Below, in pieces: positions 12,195 through 23,207 of a DNA stretch of 64,000 bases. Every line of letters starts with the position of its first letter. Position 1 is the stretch's first letter. This stretch comes from Zantedeschia hybrid cultivar (taxonomy: Eukaryota; Streptophyta; Magnoliopsida; Alismatales; Araceae): the NCBI GenBank assembly GCA_030544215.1, contig JARZZO010000016.1, positions 52,715,501 through 52,779,500 of the forward strand, written 5' to 3'. The translations under genes were made by a program, and so were the position numbers. The notes below the pieces were generated by a model, which saw nothing but the letters and a program-made list of their open reading frames with translations, searched no databases and was not told the DNA's origin.

Positions 12195-12530
12195 CCTTGT
12201 ACTGTACCAACTCTCCTGACCCCCAAAAAAGATGGCACCTGGCAGATGTGTGTTGACAGCCGCGCCATTAATAGGATCATTGTGAAATATAAGTTCCCCA
12301 TTCCCCGTCTTGATGACATGCTTGATATGATGGCGGGAGCCACAATCTTCTCTAAGATTGACCTGAAGAGTGGGTACCATCAGGTCCGGATCCGGTCAGG
12401 GGATGAGTGGAAGACAGCTTTTAAGACCAAGGATGGTCTATACGAGTGGCTCGTCATGCCTTTTGGGCTATCAAATGCCCCCAGTACATTCATGAGGTTG
12501 ATGACTCAGGTCCCCCGACCCTTCATGGGC
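12195..12530 (+). pseudogene. Gypsy reverse transcriptase, part 1
   Basis: The RT text is readable from TPKKDGTWQMCVDSRAIN (about 12220) through FPIPRLDDMLD, FSKIDLKSGYHQVRI (first catalytic Asp kept) and MPFGLSNAPSTFMRLM. It stops at RPFMG (12530), just before the YFDD box. The preceding 12062-12195 needs frame changes to be read as LYRLNPIEHAELLRPV-like sequence. The hAT-like element inserted at 12531 separates this part from the YFDD motif at about 15339. Confidence 0.85.
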
Positions 12531-12872
12531 CATGGATGGCAGTACCGGTACTGGTGCCAACCGGTACCAGTACGTACTGGTACCGGCCGGTACGATCGGT
12601 ACGGGCTTAAAGGGGCCCAAAAAAATCAGAAAAAAAGGAAAAAATCAGAAAAAAATAAGGAAAAATCAGAAAAAATGTAAACAATTAATTAGCTATGTGT
12701 TGGGTGTGACAAAAGTGGGTTAAGGCAAAGAAGTACACATAACGCATACAAAATTACTATTTTCATACATATTAAACATGAAAAGTATTATGCTAATGTA
12801 CTAAATATTTACAAATAATAAATGTTAACGAAATCAAACGACCCTTACCTATGAAAAACATAAGTGAGTATA

Positions 12873-14130
12873 CTAATATGGATAATAACCCGTAGATCCT
12901 TCTGATTCAGCATCTGGTTGATGTTGCTGGTATCCATAATAAGGTTCCATATGTTCCCTATATTCACCATAACTAAATAATAATGCAGCCAAGTCGTGCA
13001 TTCCTCTTTGAATTCCTCTTGGAGTATATGCTTGTTGACTTGATGAAATTCCAGAATCATGATGCAAAGAAGTAGCATGAGGATAAGAAGAAGACCCTGA
13101 CCCATAACTGTTACTGGGTGGATGGAATTGAAAGCCTTCATACTCTAATCGATCTCCCCAGCTATACATGCCTGCTTCTTGTTGGCCACCTCCATAACCT
13201 GACTGCTGTCCATACTGACTTTGTGAATCATAATCTCCTCGACTTTCATGTTGTCCTCTTCCTGTGTCAATATGTAAGGAGAAAGAAAGTGCATACACTC
13301 CGCCCCCGGTAGTAGCACCAGCATCATCACTAGGAGACTGTCCCATTATCATCATCATCATCATCATCTTGATCATAATCAACAATTAACTTTCTTTTGA
13401 CATTACTTGATTTTTTCTTTTGTGATGCATGTTTTTGCTGGCTTTGTTTTCTTTCTAGATCCTTTTGCAAGTTCAATCGATTCAATAATCCTTTTCCTCG
13501 CGGTATATGCCTCACATAAATTTGCTTCATCTCATTAATGGCAGGATCGTCTCTGGCAGCCAGATTAGTCCTCTCAAATGTAGATCTACTCCTCAAGAAT
13601 GATAGTGGCCCAACCATTCTAGGAGTGACTGGCCTACTATCTGATTCTGAGTGTCTAGTAGGCTCAAGCTCAGTATCAGGTGCAAATAAAGGCAAATGCT
13701 CAGTCTGACTCTGATGCTCATGTGAAGGAGGTGAATTTTCTTTTTGCCTTTTTGAGGTTCTTAACTATGGATCTCTAGCAACAACTCCATGTAGTATGCC
13801 TTCTACCCATTCTGTGCCCATTCTGTATCATCAGAATCAAAAACTGGCTCATCGACAGTTGCTCGTATCTCAACCCAAGTCTGCAAAAGATTACCATCAT
13901 CAAATAACTCTTCCACATCAATGTGGCCAAAAACATCTTCTACGTGCCCTGCAGCTCGTTTCTCCCTCAATGGTTGTCTCAACCGGATGTTTTTGATCAT
14001 CAATCTCATATTATAATGGCAGTATACCAATTTGTCCAATCGTTCAGCCTTTAACCAGTTACGAATTTTTGAGTGTATAAGGCTGAACGTGCATTTCACT
14101 CTCCTATTTGCACTATTAACCGGTCTTGCT
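12873..14130 (-). pseudogene. hAT transposase C-terminal remnant
   Basis: On the minus strand the hAT dimerisation tail is readable at 14099-13803 (FSLIHSKIRNWL, then LDKLVYCHYNMRLMIK), followed by an acidic segment. Further on (13695-13330) is a Ser/Arg-rich piece ending in KRKLIVDYDQ and an Asp run, and then a Gly/Tyr/Ser/Gln-rich tail (13385-12873, with YGQQSGYGGGQQ) typical of low-complexity tails of plant hAT proteins. Frames change between pieces, and the catalytic RNase H-like core, zinc finger BED domain and N-terminus are absent. This copy is non-autonomous. The same tail motif recurs at 50.2-50.7 kb. Confidence 0.65.
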
Positions 14131-14200
14131 CTTGCTGTTCAGCCATGTTCTTACAACAAGAAAAAAAAAAGTATAAACAAATATAAGAACATTTGGCGTT

Positions 14201-14926
14201 ATGCTCCTACTTTAAAACATGCAATGAAGTTTAATTAGACTTCAAATGATGTTTAATTTATATAATTAGACAAAAGCCCCAATTTTTAACCGCTAATTAG
14301 GGCCAAAATTAGGGATTTCCCCTAATTAACCGTCGATCAAGGCAATTGACAACATACTCCTAGTTTAAAATATGCAATGAAACTTAATTAGGCTCCAATT
14401 GATGCTTAATTTAAGTAATTAGACAAAAGCCTCAATTTTTAACCGCTAATTAGGGCCAAAATTAGGGATTTTCCCTAATTAACCGTCGATCAAGGCAATT
14501 GACAGCACACTCCTAGTTTAAAACATGCAATGAAGCTTAATTAGGCTCCAATTGATGTTTAATTTAAATAATTAGACAAAAACCTCAATTTTTAACCGCT
14601 AATTAAGACCAAAATTGGGGATTTCCCCTAATTATCCGTCGATCAACGCAATTGACAGCACACTCCTAGTTTAAAATACGCAATGAAGCTTAATTAGGTT
14701 CCAATTGATGTTTAATTTAAGTAATTAGACAAAAGTCTCAATTTTTAACCGCTAATTAGTGCCAAAATTGGGGATTTCCCCTAATTATCCGTCGATCAAC
14801 GCAATTGACAGCACACTCTTAGTTTAAAACATGCAATGAAACTTAATTAGGCTTCAATTGATGTTTAATTTAAGTAATTAGATAAAAACCCCAATTTTTA
14901 ACCGCTAATTAGGGTCAAAATTAGGG
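14201..14926. repeat. 153-bp tandem repeat, about 4.7 copies
   Basis: The phrase CGCTAATTAG and its derivatives recur at 14291, 14444, 14597, 14750 and 14903, an exact 153-bp spacing each time. The unit also contains CTCCTAGTTTAAAA, AATTGATGTTTAATTTAA and CCGTCGATCAA. Copies differ by a few substitutions and no detectable indels. The array fills the middle of the hAT-like element, upstream of the transposase remnant. Confidence 0.95.
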
Positions 14927-15320
14927 GTTGTCTATTTTACCAAGAAAATGAACGTAAACAATCTAAGAAATAATTACCAACTAAAAAATAATCACTACAT
15001 TAAAATATAAATCATACTTTCTTTTTTTCTTCGACCCAAAACGGTGAAAACGTCTCCGGAAAAGGGTGAAAACGTCTCCGGCGGCGGTAGCGGGTGGCGG
15101 CGGCGGCTCTTTCCCCTCCTTCCACTCCTTCCCCTCCTTCCTCTCCTTGCAAAAAACGAACCCCTCTCACAGATCTGTTTATGTGAGAGGGGAAAGTGAA
15201 ATACCCCTTAAAAGGGGTGTTTCACAGGCGTACCGGGCCGGTACCGGCCTGGTACAGTAATTTCCCTTTTCTTTTCTTTTTCTTTTTTTTTTAAACGGTA
15301 CAGTAATTTCCCTCATGGGC

Positions 15321-16000
15321 TACTTTGTTGTTGTCTACTTCGATGACATTCTCATTTACAATAAGACCAGGGAGGACCACTTGGGCCACCTCTGTCAGGT
15401 TTGCAAGGTGTTGAGAAAAGAAAACTTGGATGCAAATCCTAAGAAGTGCGCTTTTTTTTTACTGATCAAGTGACCTTCTTGGGCTTCATAGTATCACATA
15501 GGGGAGTTTCCGCCGACCCCGAAAAGGTCAAGGCAATCGAATCACTCAGAGCCCCTTCTGAAGCCTTCGCCGAGGTTAAGAATCGAATCACTCAGAGCCC
15601 CGTACTTCGCCTCCCCAATTTCTCCAAAGTCTTTGAGGTCTCTTGTGACTCCTTTAGGGTAAGGATAAGAGGAGTGTTAAGTCAAAAAGGACACCCTATG
15701 GCGTATTTCAATGAGAAGCTAACTTATGTCAAACTGAGATATTCCACTTATAATAAGGAGTTCTATGTCGTGGTTCAGGCTCTTCGCTATTGGGGCATTA
15801 CTTGTTGTCACATGAGTTTGTCTTATACTCTAATCATGAGGCACTCCGCTTCCTCAACTCACAAAAAAAGCTGAATCCCAGGTATGGTCGATGGGTAGAG
15901 TTCCTCCAGGCTTATGCTTTTGTGTTGAAGCACAAGGCAAGAGTCGAGAATAAGGTAGCAGATGCCCTCAGTCGACGAGTGTCCCTTCTTTCTATCATGA
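15321..16000 (+). pseudogene. Gypsy RT part 2 and RNase H
   Basis: The text resumes with YFVVVYFDDILIYNKT (15321), so the RT catalytic YFDD box is intact. It continues to KKCAFF, where a T homopolymer at 15451-15460 shifts the frame. After VSADPEKVKAIESL the expected RT-RNase H connection (about 40-50 residues) is missing: a 21-bp direct repeat (15535-15555 and 15581-15601) marks the spot. RNase H follows (VLRLPNFSKVFEVSCD, HPMAYFNEKL, YSTYNKEFYVVVQAL, VADALSRR). One frame change is needed near 15795. Confidence 0.87.
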
Positions 16001-17342
16001 GTGACGAGGTGATTGGATTTGATAAACTCAAGGAGTTGTATGAGGCATGTCCTGATTTTGGAAAGATCTACACCACGTTTAAAGTCGGGCCTTCTAGGGA
16101 TTTTAGTGAGTATCTCCTGCAAAATGGGTACCTATTTAAAGGCCAGCACCTTTTCATGCCATGCACTTCCGTTCGAGATTTTTTTATTTGGGAGGTACAT
16201 GCAAGCGGCCTGGCCGGGCACTTTGGCCGAAATAAAACCATTGAGGCCGTTGAAGGCCAATTCTATTAGCCAAGCCTAAAGCGTGACGTGACTCGTTTAG
16301 TGGCCCAGTGTCGCACTTGCGCCACTGCCAAGCAAACCTGCCAAAACACTGGCCTTTACACTCCCCTTCCCGTCCATAATCGTCCTTGACAAGACGTGAG
16401 TATGGATTTTGTGCTTGGACTACCACGGACCCCTCGTAAACATGACTCCATCTTCGTAGTGGTTGATCGGTTCTCGAAAATGGCCCACTTCATTCCTTGC
16501 TCCAAAACCGCAGATGCATCTAGGGTGGCTTGTCTATGAAGTCGTATGTTTACATGGTCTTCCCAAGACTATAGTCTCAGATAGAAATGTGAGGTTCACT
16601 AGCTACTTTTGGAAGACCCTTTGGCACTGAGTAGGCACTCTACTCAAGTTCTCTACTGCCTACCACCCTTAAACTGATGGCCAAACTGAGGTGGTCAATA
16701 GAAACCTAGGGAACCTTTTGAGATGCTTAGTAGGGGAACACACGGGGACGTGGGATTCGATCTTGCCTCGAGCTGAGTTCGTCCATAACAGTTCAGTCAA
16801 TAGGACCACCGGGATAAGTCCCTTTGAAGTCTTGCATGGTTACAAGCCTAACAAGCCGTTGGATCTCACTCTCCTTCCCTTGCATGCCCGCATCTCTGAG
16901 TCGGTTGAGTCCTTTGCCCAACATATCCAGAGCTTACACAAGCACATTAGCAAGCAAATTGATGAGAACAACTAGCTCTACAAAAGATTGGTTGATGCAC
17001 ACAGGCGAGTGAAGGAGTTTCAAGAAGGTGACCTTGTCATAGTCAGGATGCGGCCCGAACGATTCCCCTCAGGAGTCGTTAAAAAGCTGCAAGCCCGCGG
17101 TGCTAACCCATTTAGGATCCGATCAAATGCTTACGTTGTGGACCTACCGATAGATTATGGGATCAATCCCACATTTAACGTGGCAGACCTCGCGGCTTAC
17201 AAGGAGCCCACAGCAATTCCCAGTGATCCATTTGGGCCTTTGCCATCCATTGAGAGTGACCTAACTGCGGAGTGTCCACCAGCTCCACCCCCTCACAGCG
17301 CGATCAAATTGAGCGAATACTGGATGAAAGGTAATCACCACT
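16001..17342 (+). pseudogene. Gypsy integrase
   Basis: The N-terminal HHCC zinc finger is present (VHASGLAGH at about 16195, CRTCATAK at about 16315), with a stop between the halves (TAG 16267). The catalytic core shows MDFVLGLP (about 16400), VSDRNVRF (about 16578) and TDGQTEVVNR (about 16676), so the D, D, E residues survive, although three stops and a frameshift near 16530 break the core. The C-terminal domain runs from KRLVDAHRRVKEFQEGDLV to NPFRIRSNAYVVDLP and FNVADLAAYKEP, and stops with TAG at 17342. No chromodomain is evident after it. The sequence then leads to the 3' LTR. Confidence 0.87.
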
Positions 17343-17495
17343 AGGAGCAAGGAGTATTAGCGCTTCCTTGTCTGCTGGTGGGATCGGCCACCGTCCGACA
17401 ATACGTGGATCAGCTGAGAGGACGTGCAGCTCCTTGATCCAGATCTTCTCGAGCGCTACCAGAGCGGCGTAGAGTCAGCACCTCGGGAGAGTTAG

Positions 17496-17945
17496 TGGGG
17501 ACACCGAGCAGCAGACGAGCAGGCGTCGAGCACATACTACGCAAGCATCTTTGTGGCTTAACGACGAGTTCCATATCTAGGATCAAGTCTAGTCTTTATT
17601 ATGCATTTTCTTTTTCAGTCTAGCCTTTAGTGTGATCTTAGGGGCTTTTCTGTCATTTTTGCCCTTAAGACATGTTTGGTATTTTCCTCTTGAATATGGT
17701 CTTTTCTTGTCTTGACAAAGAGATATCCTTCCTATATAAAGGGGTCATCTCTTTCCTTGAGAGGGTGGTAGATTGAATGAGAATTTCTTATGTTGTGTTG
17801 TTCCCTCTTCTAGAGTGAGGATGAGAGCCCTTCCTTCCAAGAAGGTCGCCTGAGAGGTGTTCTGATGAGAGGCCGTATGCGTGAGGCCCGTGTTATCGCC
17901 GCCAACTCCACGTCGATCCGTCGTCGTGCGTCCCGTTCCGCATCA
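17496..17945 (+). repeat. 3' LTR of the Gypsy element
   Basis: It starts TGGGGACACC after a purine-rich CTCGGGAGAG and ends TTCCGCATCA, followed by the target duplication AAGAG. A TATAAA box lies at 17735-17740. It aligns along its full length with 6942-7394. Confidence 0.93.
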
Positions 17946-17950
17946 AAGAG

Positions 17951-19122
17951 GTATATATGCAGCCCCCACCTGGACTTAATGCCAGGGAGAGAGTATGCCG
18001 ATTAGGGAAGGCATTGTATAGGTTAAAACAGTCCCCAAGAACGTGGTTTGACCGTTTTAGAGCAGCTATGGTTCGACTTGGTTACCAACAGGATAACTTT
18101 AATCATACTCTTTTCACCAAGTAGACGGATGGCTGAGTGGTGGTTCTTCTTATATATGTGGATGATATGATCATCATTGGAGATCACACAACAGAGATAC
18201 AGAAGCTAAAGAATAGCTTGGTACATGAATTTGATATCAAGGACCTTGGGGAGGTAAAATAATTTCTTAGCATTGAGGTGGCCAAGTCTCACCATGGCCT
18301 TTATATTTGTCAAAGAAAGTATGCCCTTGATTCGTTTCAAGAAATTGGAAAGTTGAGGAGCAAACCAGCTCTTACCCGTATAGAGACCAATCATGGGCTG
18401 TTAGAGTCAGTAGGGGAACTTTTGCCTGAATCTGATAAAGGTACATATCAGCAGCTTGTCAGAAAGTTTTTGTATTTATCTCTTACTCTACCTGACATTG
18501 CCTATATTGTGAGCATTGTCAATCAGTTTATGCATGCTCCTTGGGTCCCTCATATGTGCGTTGTGGAGAGAATTTTGCATTACATCAAATCCTGCCCTGC
18601 CAAAGGAGTGGTGTACACTAAGGCTGCTCATTTAGATATTGATGGTTTTACAAATGCTGATTGAACAGGTTCGAGAGATGATAAGTGGCCAACCACTGGC
18701 TACTGCTTGTTTCTTAATAGGAATCTTGTCACTTGGTGCAGCAAGAAGCAAACCGTTTGTGCTCGTTCCAATGTTGAAGTTGAGTATCGAGCCATGGCCC
18801 ATGGTGTTATAGAGATCTTATGGTTAAAACTTTTCCTTCAAGATCTTGAGATTCAAGTCGCATCCCAATGCGCTTGTATTGTGATAATAAAGCTGTCATC
18901 AACATCGCTAACAACCTGGTTCAACACAATAGAACGAAGCACATTGAGATTAATCGTTATTTCATCTGCGAGAAGCTGGATTCTAGGGAAATTTGTCTCT
19001 CTTATGTTCACTCTGCTGATCAGTTCTCTGATGTCTTTACCACAGTGATGTCCAAGGACCTCTTTACGTCCCTTTTATCCAAGCTATGCATGTCTAATAT
19101 CTGTGCTCAGCCTAAGGGGGAG
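17951..19122 (+). pseudogene. Copia gag-pol, part 3: RT C-terminal half and RNase H
   Basis: The text resumes exactly after the Gypsy target duplication with VYMQPPPGLNARERVCRLGK (17951). The RT active site LLIYVDDMIII is intact (about 18148). Stops occur at 18122 (TAG), 18136 (TGA), 18260 (TAA) and 18662 (TGA). Later blocks are LVRKFLYLSLTLPDIAY, STSGYC-like TTGYCLFL, and WCSKKQTVCARSNVEVEYRAMA of RNase H, then LYCDNKAVINIANN after a frameshift near 18870. It ends KLCMSNICAQPKGEGSQG with a TAA at 19135. This completes the Copia polyprotein order INT-RT-RH, as expected for Ty1/Copia. Confidence 0.88.
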
Positions 19123-19490
19123 GGTAGTCAGGGGTAACTTTGTCCTTTCTATTGTTATTCTTTTACTCTTTGTGTGTGTGAGTTACATGGAGTTAGTTAT
19201 GTCTTTATTAGTCTTTATTAGAGCAAGCGGTATTTCTATCCTTGCCCAATTATTATAACCCTACAACTCATCATATAAAAGAGTGGTGAACGGCGGTCTG
19301 TTTGTGTATGGGCGTACCCTCTTGTGTTGCTGTCTGGCGCCTCTCTTCTCTTCCTCCTCCCTTCTTCTTGGTTTTCTACATTTCTTATGTATTCTTTTGG
19401 GTTTGTTTGTGCGTATTATTTTTCTTATTAATGATATGTGGCACCAACCACTTTCAAAAATCAAAATGTCAGTTATTGCTGTGAAAGCTT
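19112..19490 (+). repeat. Copia polypurine tract and 3' LTR (right end uncertain)
   Basis: AAGGGGGAGGG at 19114-19124 is a typical polypurine tract just after the Copia stop region. The LTR should begin just after it; AGTCAGGGG here probably derives from TGTCAGGGG. A TATAAAA box lies at 19274-19280 after ACAACTCATCA. The right end cannot be fixed because the 5' LTR is outside the window; I place it between about 19440 and 19500. The reading frames here are not genes. Confidence 0.6.
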
Positions 19491-19499
19491 ACCATATAG

Positions 19500-20119
19500 A
19501 AAGTGGAACAGTTGTAATATTCTAGGAATATTTACTTCTAGCCATCTGTCTCCTTAATGCCACCTCTTAAAAGATTCACCTACCGACTTTGACCAAAAAG
19601 AGGTGTGCACCGCATAGATTGGTTTGCCATCACCACCAAAAAATCAATGTATGCTAAAAATTGAATGCCACTGGGCTGTTGAAGATTTCCAACAAGGCCT
19701 ACATCTGTAGAAAAATAATTGATAAGAAATTATCATAGCTTGTCTCTCATAGTGAGCATTAGGTAAAGCTTATGTCCTGTTATTTTTCTAAATTCTGATA
19801 ACATTTTTAGCCTAAGGCAAGATCTGATAACATTTTAAGCCTAAGCAAGAAGTACCGCAGTAGGCCATGGGGCTATAACATTCAAGAGGTAAAGATGAAT
19901 CCTTGTACACCAGATATCCTGAACGTGGAAGATATACAGCTATTGATCAGGACATGTATCCCTTGTGATATCTTAGTTTTTCTATAACATATTTCTGAAC
20001 ATTAAATTGATCCAACCATTTCATGATTTTTCATAATTTGAACTACGGTAAATGGTTAAGAATAAAGCACATCAAAGAAGCTGAATATTGCAATAATTTA
20101 TGGCAATTTGACATCTTAC
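19500..20119 (-). other. Intron 3 sequence of the DUF760 gene (no gene)
   Basis: This lies between the Copia 3' LTR and exon 3. I looked on the minus strand for the next DUF760 exon, which family members begin with AENLAQLM after the ITVTT of exon 3, and did not find it. The stretch has a repeated phrase (GATCTGATAACATTTT near 19794 and 19820) and is otherwise AT-rich. I infer the start of a large intron that continues through the Copia element. Confidence 0.5.
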
Positions 20120-20200
20120 AGTGGTGACAGTTATTGCAAAAAACTGGGGAGGAAGTGTTCCAATCATGTTTGTAACTGTCTGTCGCATTGCATTGACAAC
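20120..20200 (-). CDS. DUF760 protein, exon 3
   Basis: This exon is 81 bp, 27 whole codons, reading VVNAMRQTVTNMIGTLPPQF and on to FAITVTT. It is preceded on the minus strand by a T-rich acceptor ending TTTTGAAG and followed by donor GTAAGA. There are no stops and the phase is 0 at both ends. The MRQTVTNMIGTLPPQFF block is the signature of plant DUF760 proteins. The next block of the family (AENLAQLM...) should be in exon 4, which I do not find in the window. Confidence 0.8.
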
Positions 20201-20442
20201 CTTCAAAACAAAATAATAATAATAATAATAAAATGAAATCAATTAAAACTCCATGGGTCCCTTTAAAGGATAAAACAAAGATAAAGAAAAATGATTTCAC
20301 CAGTAGCATATTACATCACCAAATGTACCAGAAACATAGTGATGTGAAAAAGACTAAGGTTGAAACATAACTGGCATGTGTTGTCTTCTAAAGCTTCAAG
20401 GGGAAAAAAGAACCTTAAAAATATAAAGTAGAAATTTCTGAC

Positions 20443-20526
20443 CTGTTGTGGTGCCTTTTTTATAAACAATTCCATAAATTCTGGTTGAACAGTCTTCACA
20501 TATTCCAGAAGGATTTCCCTCCTGCT
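20443..20526 (-). CDS. DUF760 protein, exon 2
   Basis: This exon is 84 bp, 28 whole codons, beginning SRREILLEYVKTVQPEFMEL and ending FIKKAPQQ. The acceptor is TGTTCACAG and the donor is GTCAGA. It joins in phase to exon 3 across a 242-bp intron (20201-20442) to give KKAPQQVVNAMRQT, which matches the continuous family sequence. The match across this junction makes the gene model at these two exons firm. Confidence 0.82.
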
Positions 20527-22092
20527 CTGTGAACATGGAAAGTAACACTAGCCTTAGAAAGTAGTAGAACTACTAATGAATGTTTTCTGATTCATCTACA
20601 GGCAGAAATACCTTTACACTTATTCATCAGATCAATTGTTTTTCTAATTCAATATACCAGCACATAAACCTCCAAAAGGAAAAGCAGAAAGAAAGGTACT
20701 AACACCGACAATGAAACTTGTGGTACAATGAGAATGCCACAGGATAATGGCTGAATGACCAAACGACATAATTTCTCAACGTCAGCCGTCAGAGAAGTAA
20801 ATACTTGCCATAATTGGGACAAAAGTCTGAAGCAACAATTGACATGAATTCCCTCCATGCCTTCCTCTGTTTGCATGTCACAAGGGCTTGACACTTAAGT
20901 CAATATCTCTTTTGACAAACTATCATTACACAAATCTCTTTTCTCAAAGAACCATGGAATAACAGAGAGCAGAAAGCAAGACAATATCCCATGTTATAAA
21001 CAATGTCATCTTCAAGAGAAAAACATCCATGGGCTTGATAATGGTGCAGGTTTTTGCTTTCTTTGTTTATTTGGCTACAGAAGCTATGAGTTAGAAACAT
21101 AGAAATAAAGAGGAGCAAATGAAACTACAATATGACAGTAGAGCTAACATCCACTGGTTTAATGCCAAAGCGGACATGTGCCATAATGTTAGAAGGAAAT
21201 CATAAGAATTAGGTTAGCAGGACAAAATGTTGAAAGTCATTAGTAACAAGACATTAAAGTGTCGTCCTTCAAACCAAAGGCAAAGCGGAAGGAGCCAACT
21301 GTTCTTTGAATCAGTTAATAAAAAGAACTGCATATCTGTCAAGGAACCATTATAAGGCCATAATATAACTATTCCTCCTGTGATATCAAGAGAAGGATGT
21401 GGAAAATGTAAATAAGTAGAGAAATGATATAAGAGAACATGATGTTACTCTTCAGAAAAACGGCTATTTGCTATTCTACTAAGTCCAAAGTTTATCATTT
21501 GCAGCACAACCTGTCTTCTTTAATTCATGATGTTATAAAAGTTGTGAGGACTCGATAGAATCAGTCTCTTTGATTCTACACCTTGCCTGATTAACACTCC
21601 TAACATAATTCCCCATTAAGGAATTAAATTTCCAGTCCATAGGCACTCACCAGGATTTGAAAGAGAAGTAGGAAGGAAGGAAAAAACAGAAGATTGGTAT
21701 CAACACTCCTTTCTTGGCCCATGGAAAAAATATCAGTCCAAAGGACCAAACCCGACTCATAGTCAGACTGGGCTCGGGCTTTTGCAAGTCGGCCGGCCAG
21801 AGACCAATGAGCTTTGTCTATTTCTGAAACAGTTTATTTTTCTTCAGACTAGGATGAAATGTTTTGGCTCCAGTCAGTGTGTTTAGAATTTTAAACTTTC
21901 ATGGGGCTAAATACAAATGTTTGGGCCAGATTTCTATGCAGGTTTGGAAGGAAGGACAGAACCCAAGTGCAAAGGCCCTTCCTTTCAGAAGGAAAATGAA
22001 AAGCAAATCCCTGGTTCTCCCTATCAGAAATAACTGATGAGGAACTAAATCTGCCTGGCACCATGCACAGCATGTGGCACCAGGGACATTTA
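20527..22092 (-). other. Intron 1, 3' part (no gene)
   Basis: I see no exon, no transposon ends and no conserved coding text in this 1.6 kb. The short reading frames at 20649-20894 and 20900-21118 on the minus strand lack coding character. A GC-richer patch near 21750-21810 (GACTGGGCTCGGGCTTTTGC) may be an old element remnant. Confidence 0.45.
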
Positions 22093-22386
22093 GGGCATGT
22101 TTGGCATAGCTTTTAGTTGAAAGCCATTTTTACTTTTCCCTTGCAACATAAAAAAGAATTGACGAAAGTGGTTATAACTAATTTTAGGAAGTTAATAAAG
22201 TAAAACTTCCCCAAACAACCCCAATTTTTGTCCAATTTAAGAAGCTCCAACTTAGAGCTTTTGGTTGGAAGCCAAAGAACAACCAAAATACTATGCAAGT
22301 GGCTTGTAACACCTACCTTTTTCCTCTCAAAATAACTAGGAAAAAGCCTAAGTGCTTCCACTTGGAAGCTGCACCAAACACAGCCT
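22093..22386. mobile_element. Short TIR element (MITE), TGTTTGG type
   Basis: The left end GGGCATGTTTGGCATAGCTT is mirrored at the right by AAGCTGCACCAAACACAGCCT, whose reverse complement begins AGGCTGTGTTTGGTGCAGCTT. The element is about 294 bp, has no coding potential, and has mirrored subterminal AAGCC/GGCTT-type words. I cannot find a clean target duplication. This TIR type is common in plant introns, which fits a location inside intron 1. Confidence 0.55.
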
Positions 22387-22621
22387 CAGTTCCACATCAA
22401 TTACTTCACATTTGTCAGAATAATCCTACATCGGAAAAAGGACAAAATCAAAATGTGTAAAACTATGGTGCCTGCTCCACTCAAGGCCTTAAGGTTTTGA
22501 GTTGGATGGTCCAATAACTTCAGCATGAATGGGATGGCAAAATCCATTGTTCAAAAAGACAGCATCCCAAGGCACTAAGGCACATGCCTCAAGGCAAGGT
22601 GCTAACAAAATCAACACAGAA

Positions 22622-23207
22622 TTGGCATGGATCGGATCGGTTGATCCAATAGGATTTGAGCCATTCCGATCTGATCCCGAGCCCCAATCACCATTTTGGG
22701 TAGAGCGCTCGGATCAGCATCCGGATCGGCTAGATCAGATGTCTCCAACCTAAGAAATAAAGGAAGAAAGAAGAAGAAGAAGAAGAAGAAGAAGAAGAAG
22801 CCGCCCCCGCCACTGCCTCGCCAATCGTCATCAACGACACTATCGCTATCGTCACCGTCGTCCCAGAGGAAAAGAGGAGGAAGATGACACCACAGCTCCT
22901 GCCTCACCAGTCACCGCCGCCAACACTATTGTTGTCATCACTGCTACCCAGAAGAAGAGGAGGAGGAGGAAGACGCCGCTGCCATTGCATCACCACAGCC
23001 GCCGCTGCATCTTTGCCACCACACTTTCTTCTTATTTCCATAGGCTGCTGGATTAGGGTTAGGAACGAGATGGGGTCTGCAGAATTAAAATGTTGGTAAA
23101 AATTACCAAAAAACCACAAACAATTACTAATAAATATGTAAACTTGTAACGTTGCGGACCGGCCCGGATCACTGTGGATTGGGCCGAATCGGATCAGGAT
23201 TGGCAAT
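22622..23207. mobile_element. GGATCGG-rich non-autonomous DNA element
   Basis: The left side reads TTGGCATGGATCGGATCGG and the right side ends in CCGAATCGGATCAGGATTGG, so both flanks are dense in GATCGG/CCGATC words in inverted arrangement. The centre has a (GAA)n tract (22765-22800) and CCGCCGCCACC-type codon repeats that create chance frames. No transposase is seen. I infer a hAT-type MITE. The similar CGGATC-rich ends at 51.36-51.63 kb belong to another hAT remnant. Confidence 0.4.

Larger units (their letters stand above)
12531..15312 (-). mobile_element. hAT-like DNA transposon inserted in Gypsy RT
   Basis: TCATGGGC occurs at 12523-12530 and 15313-15320, a perfect 8-bp target duplication, the size made by hAT transposases. 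Cutting out 12531-15312 plus one copy restores the RT reading into YFVVVYFDDILIY. The left end is rich in GGTACCGG palindromes (CAGTACCGGTACTGG), and the right subterminal region holds GTACCGGGCCGGTACCGG, but the extreme ends are only loosely inverted. Inside are a transposase C-terminal remnant on the minus strand, a 153-bp tandem array, and CT-rich sequence ending in a pyrimidine tract flanked by two 16-bp copies of GGTACAGTAATTTCCC (15251 and 15297). Confidence 0.8.
6942..17945 (+). mobile_element. Full-length Gypsy (Ty3) element, chromovirus-like, inserted in Copia RT
   Basis: Two LTRs of about 450 bp (6942-7394 and 17496-17945) bound an internal region with an iMet primer site, gag, protease, RT, RNase H and integrase in Ty3 order. 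AAGAG occurs at 6937-6941 and again at 17946-17950, a perfect 5-bp target duplication. Removing the element restores the Copia reading across the junction. By hand count the two LTRs differ at about 32 of 450 sites, mostly transitions, plus one 3-bp indel, so the insertion is moderately old. The integrase C-terminus (FNVADLAAYKEP) resembles chromoviruses, but I see no clear chromodomain, so the lineage (Reina or CRM-like) is tentative. Confidence 0.93.
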
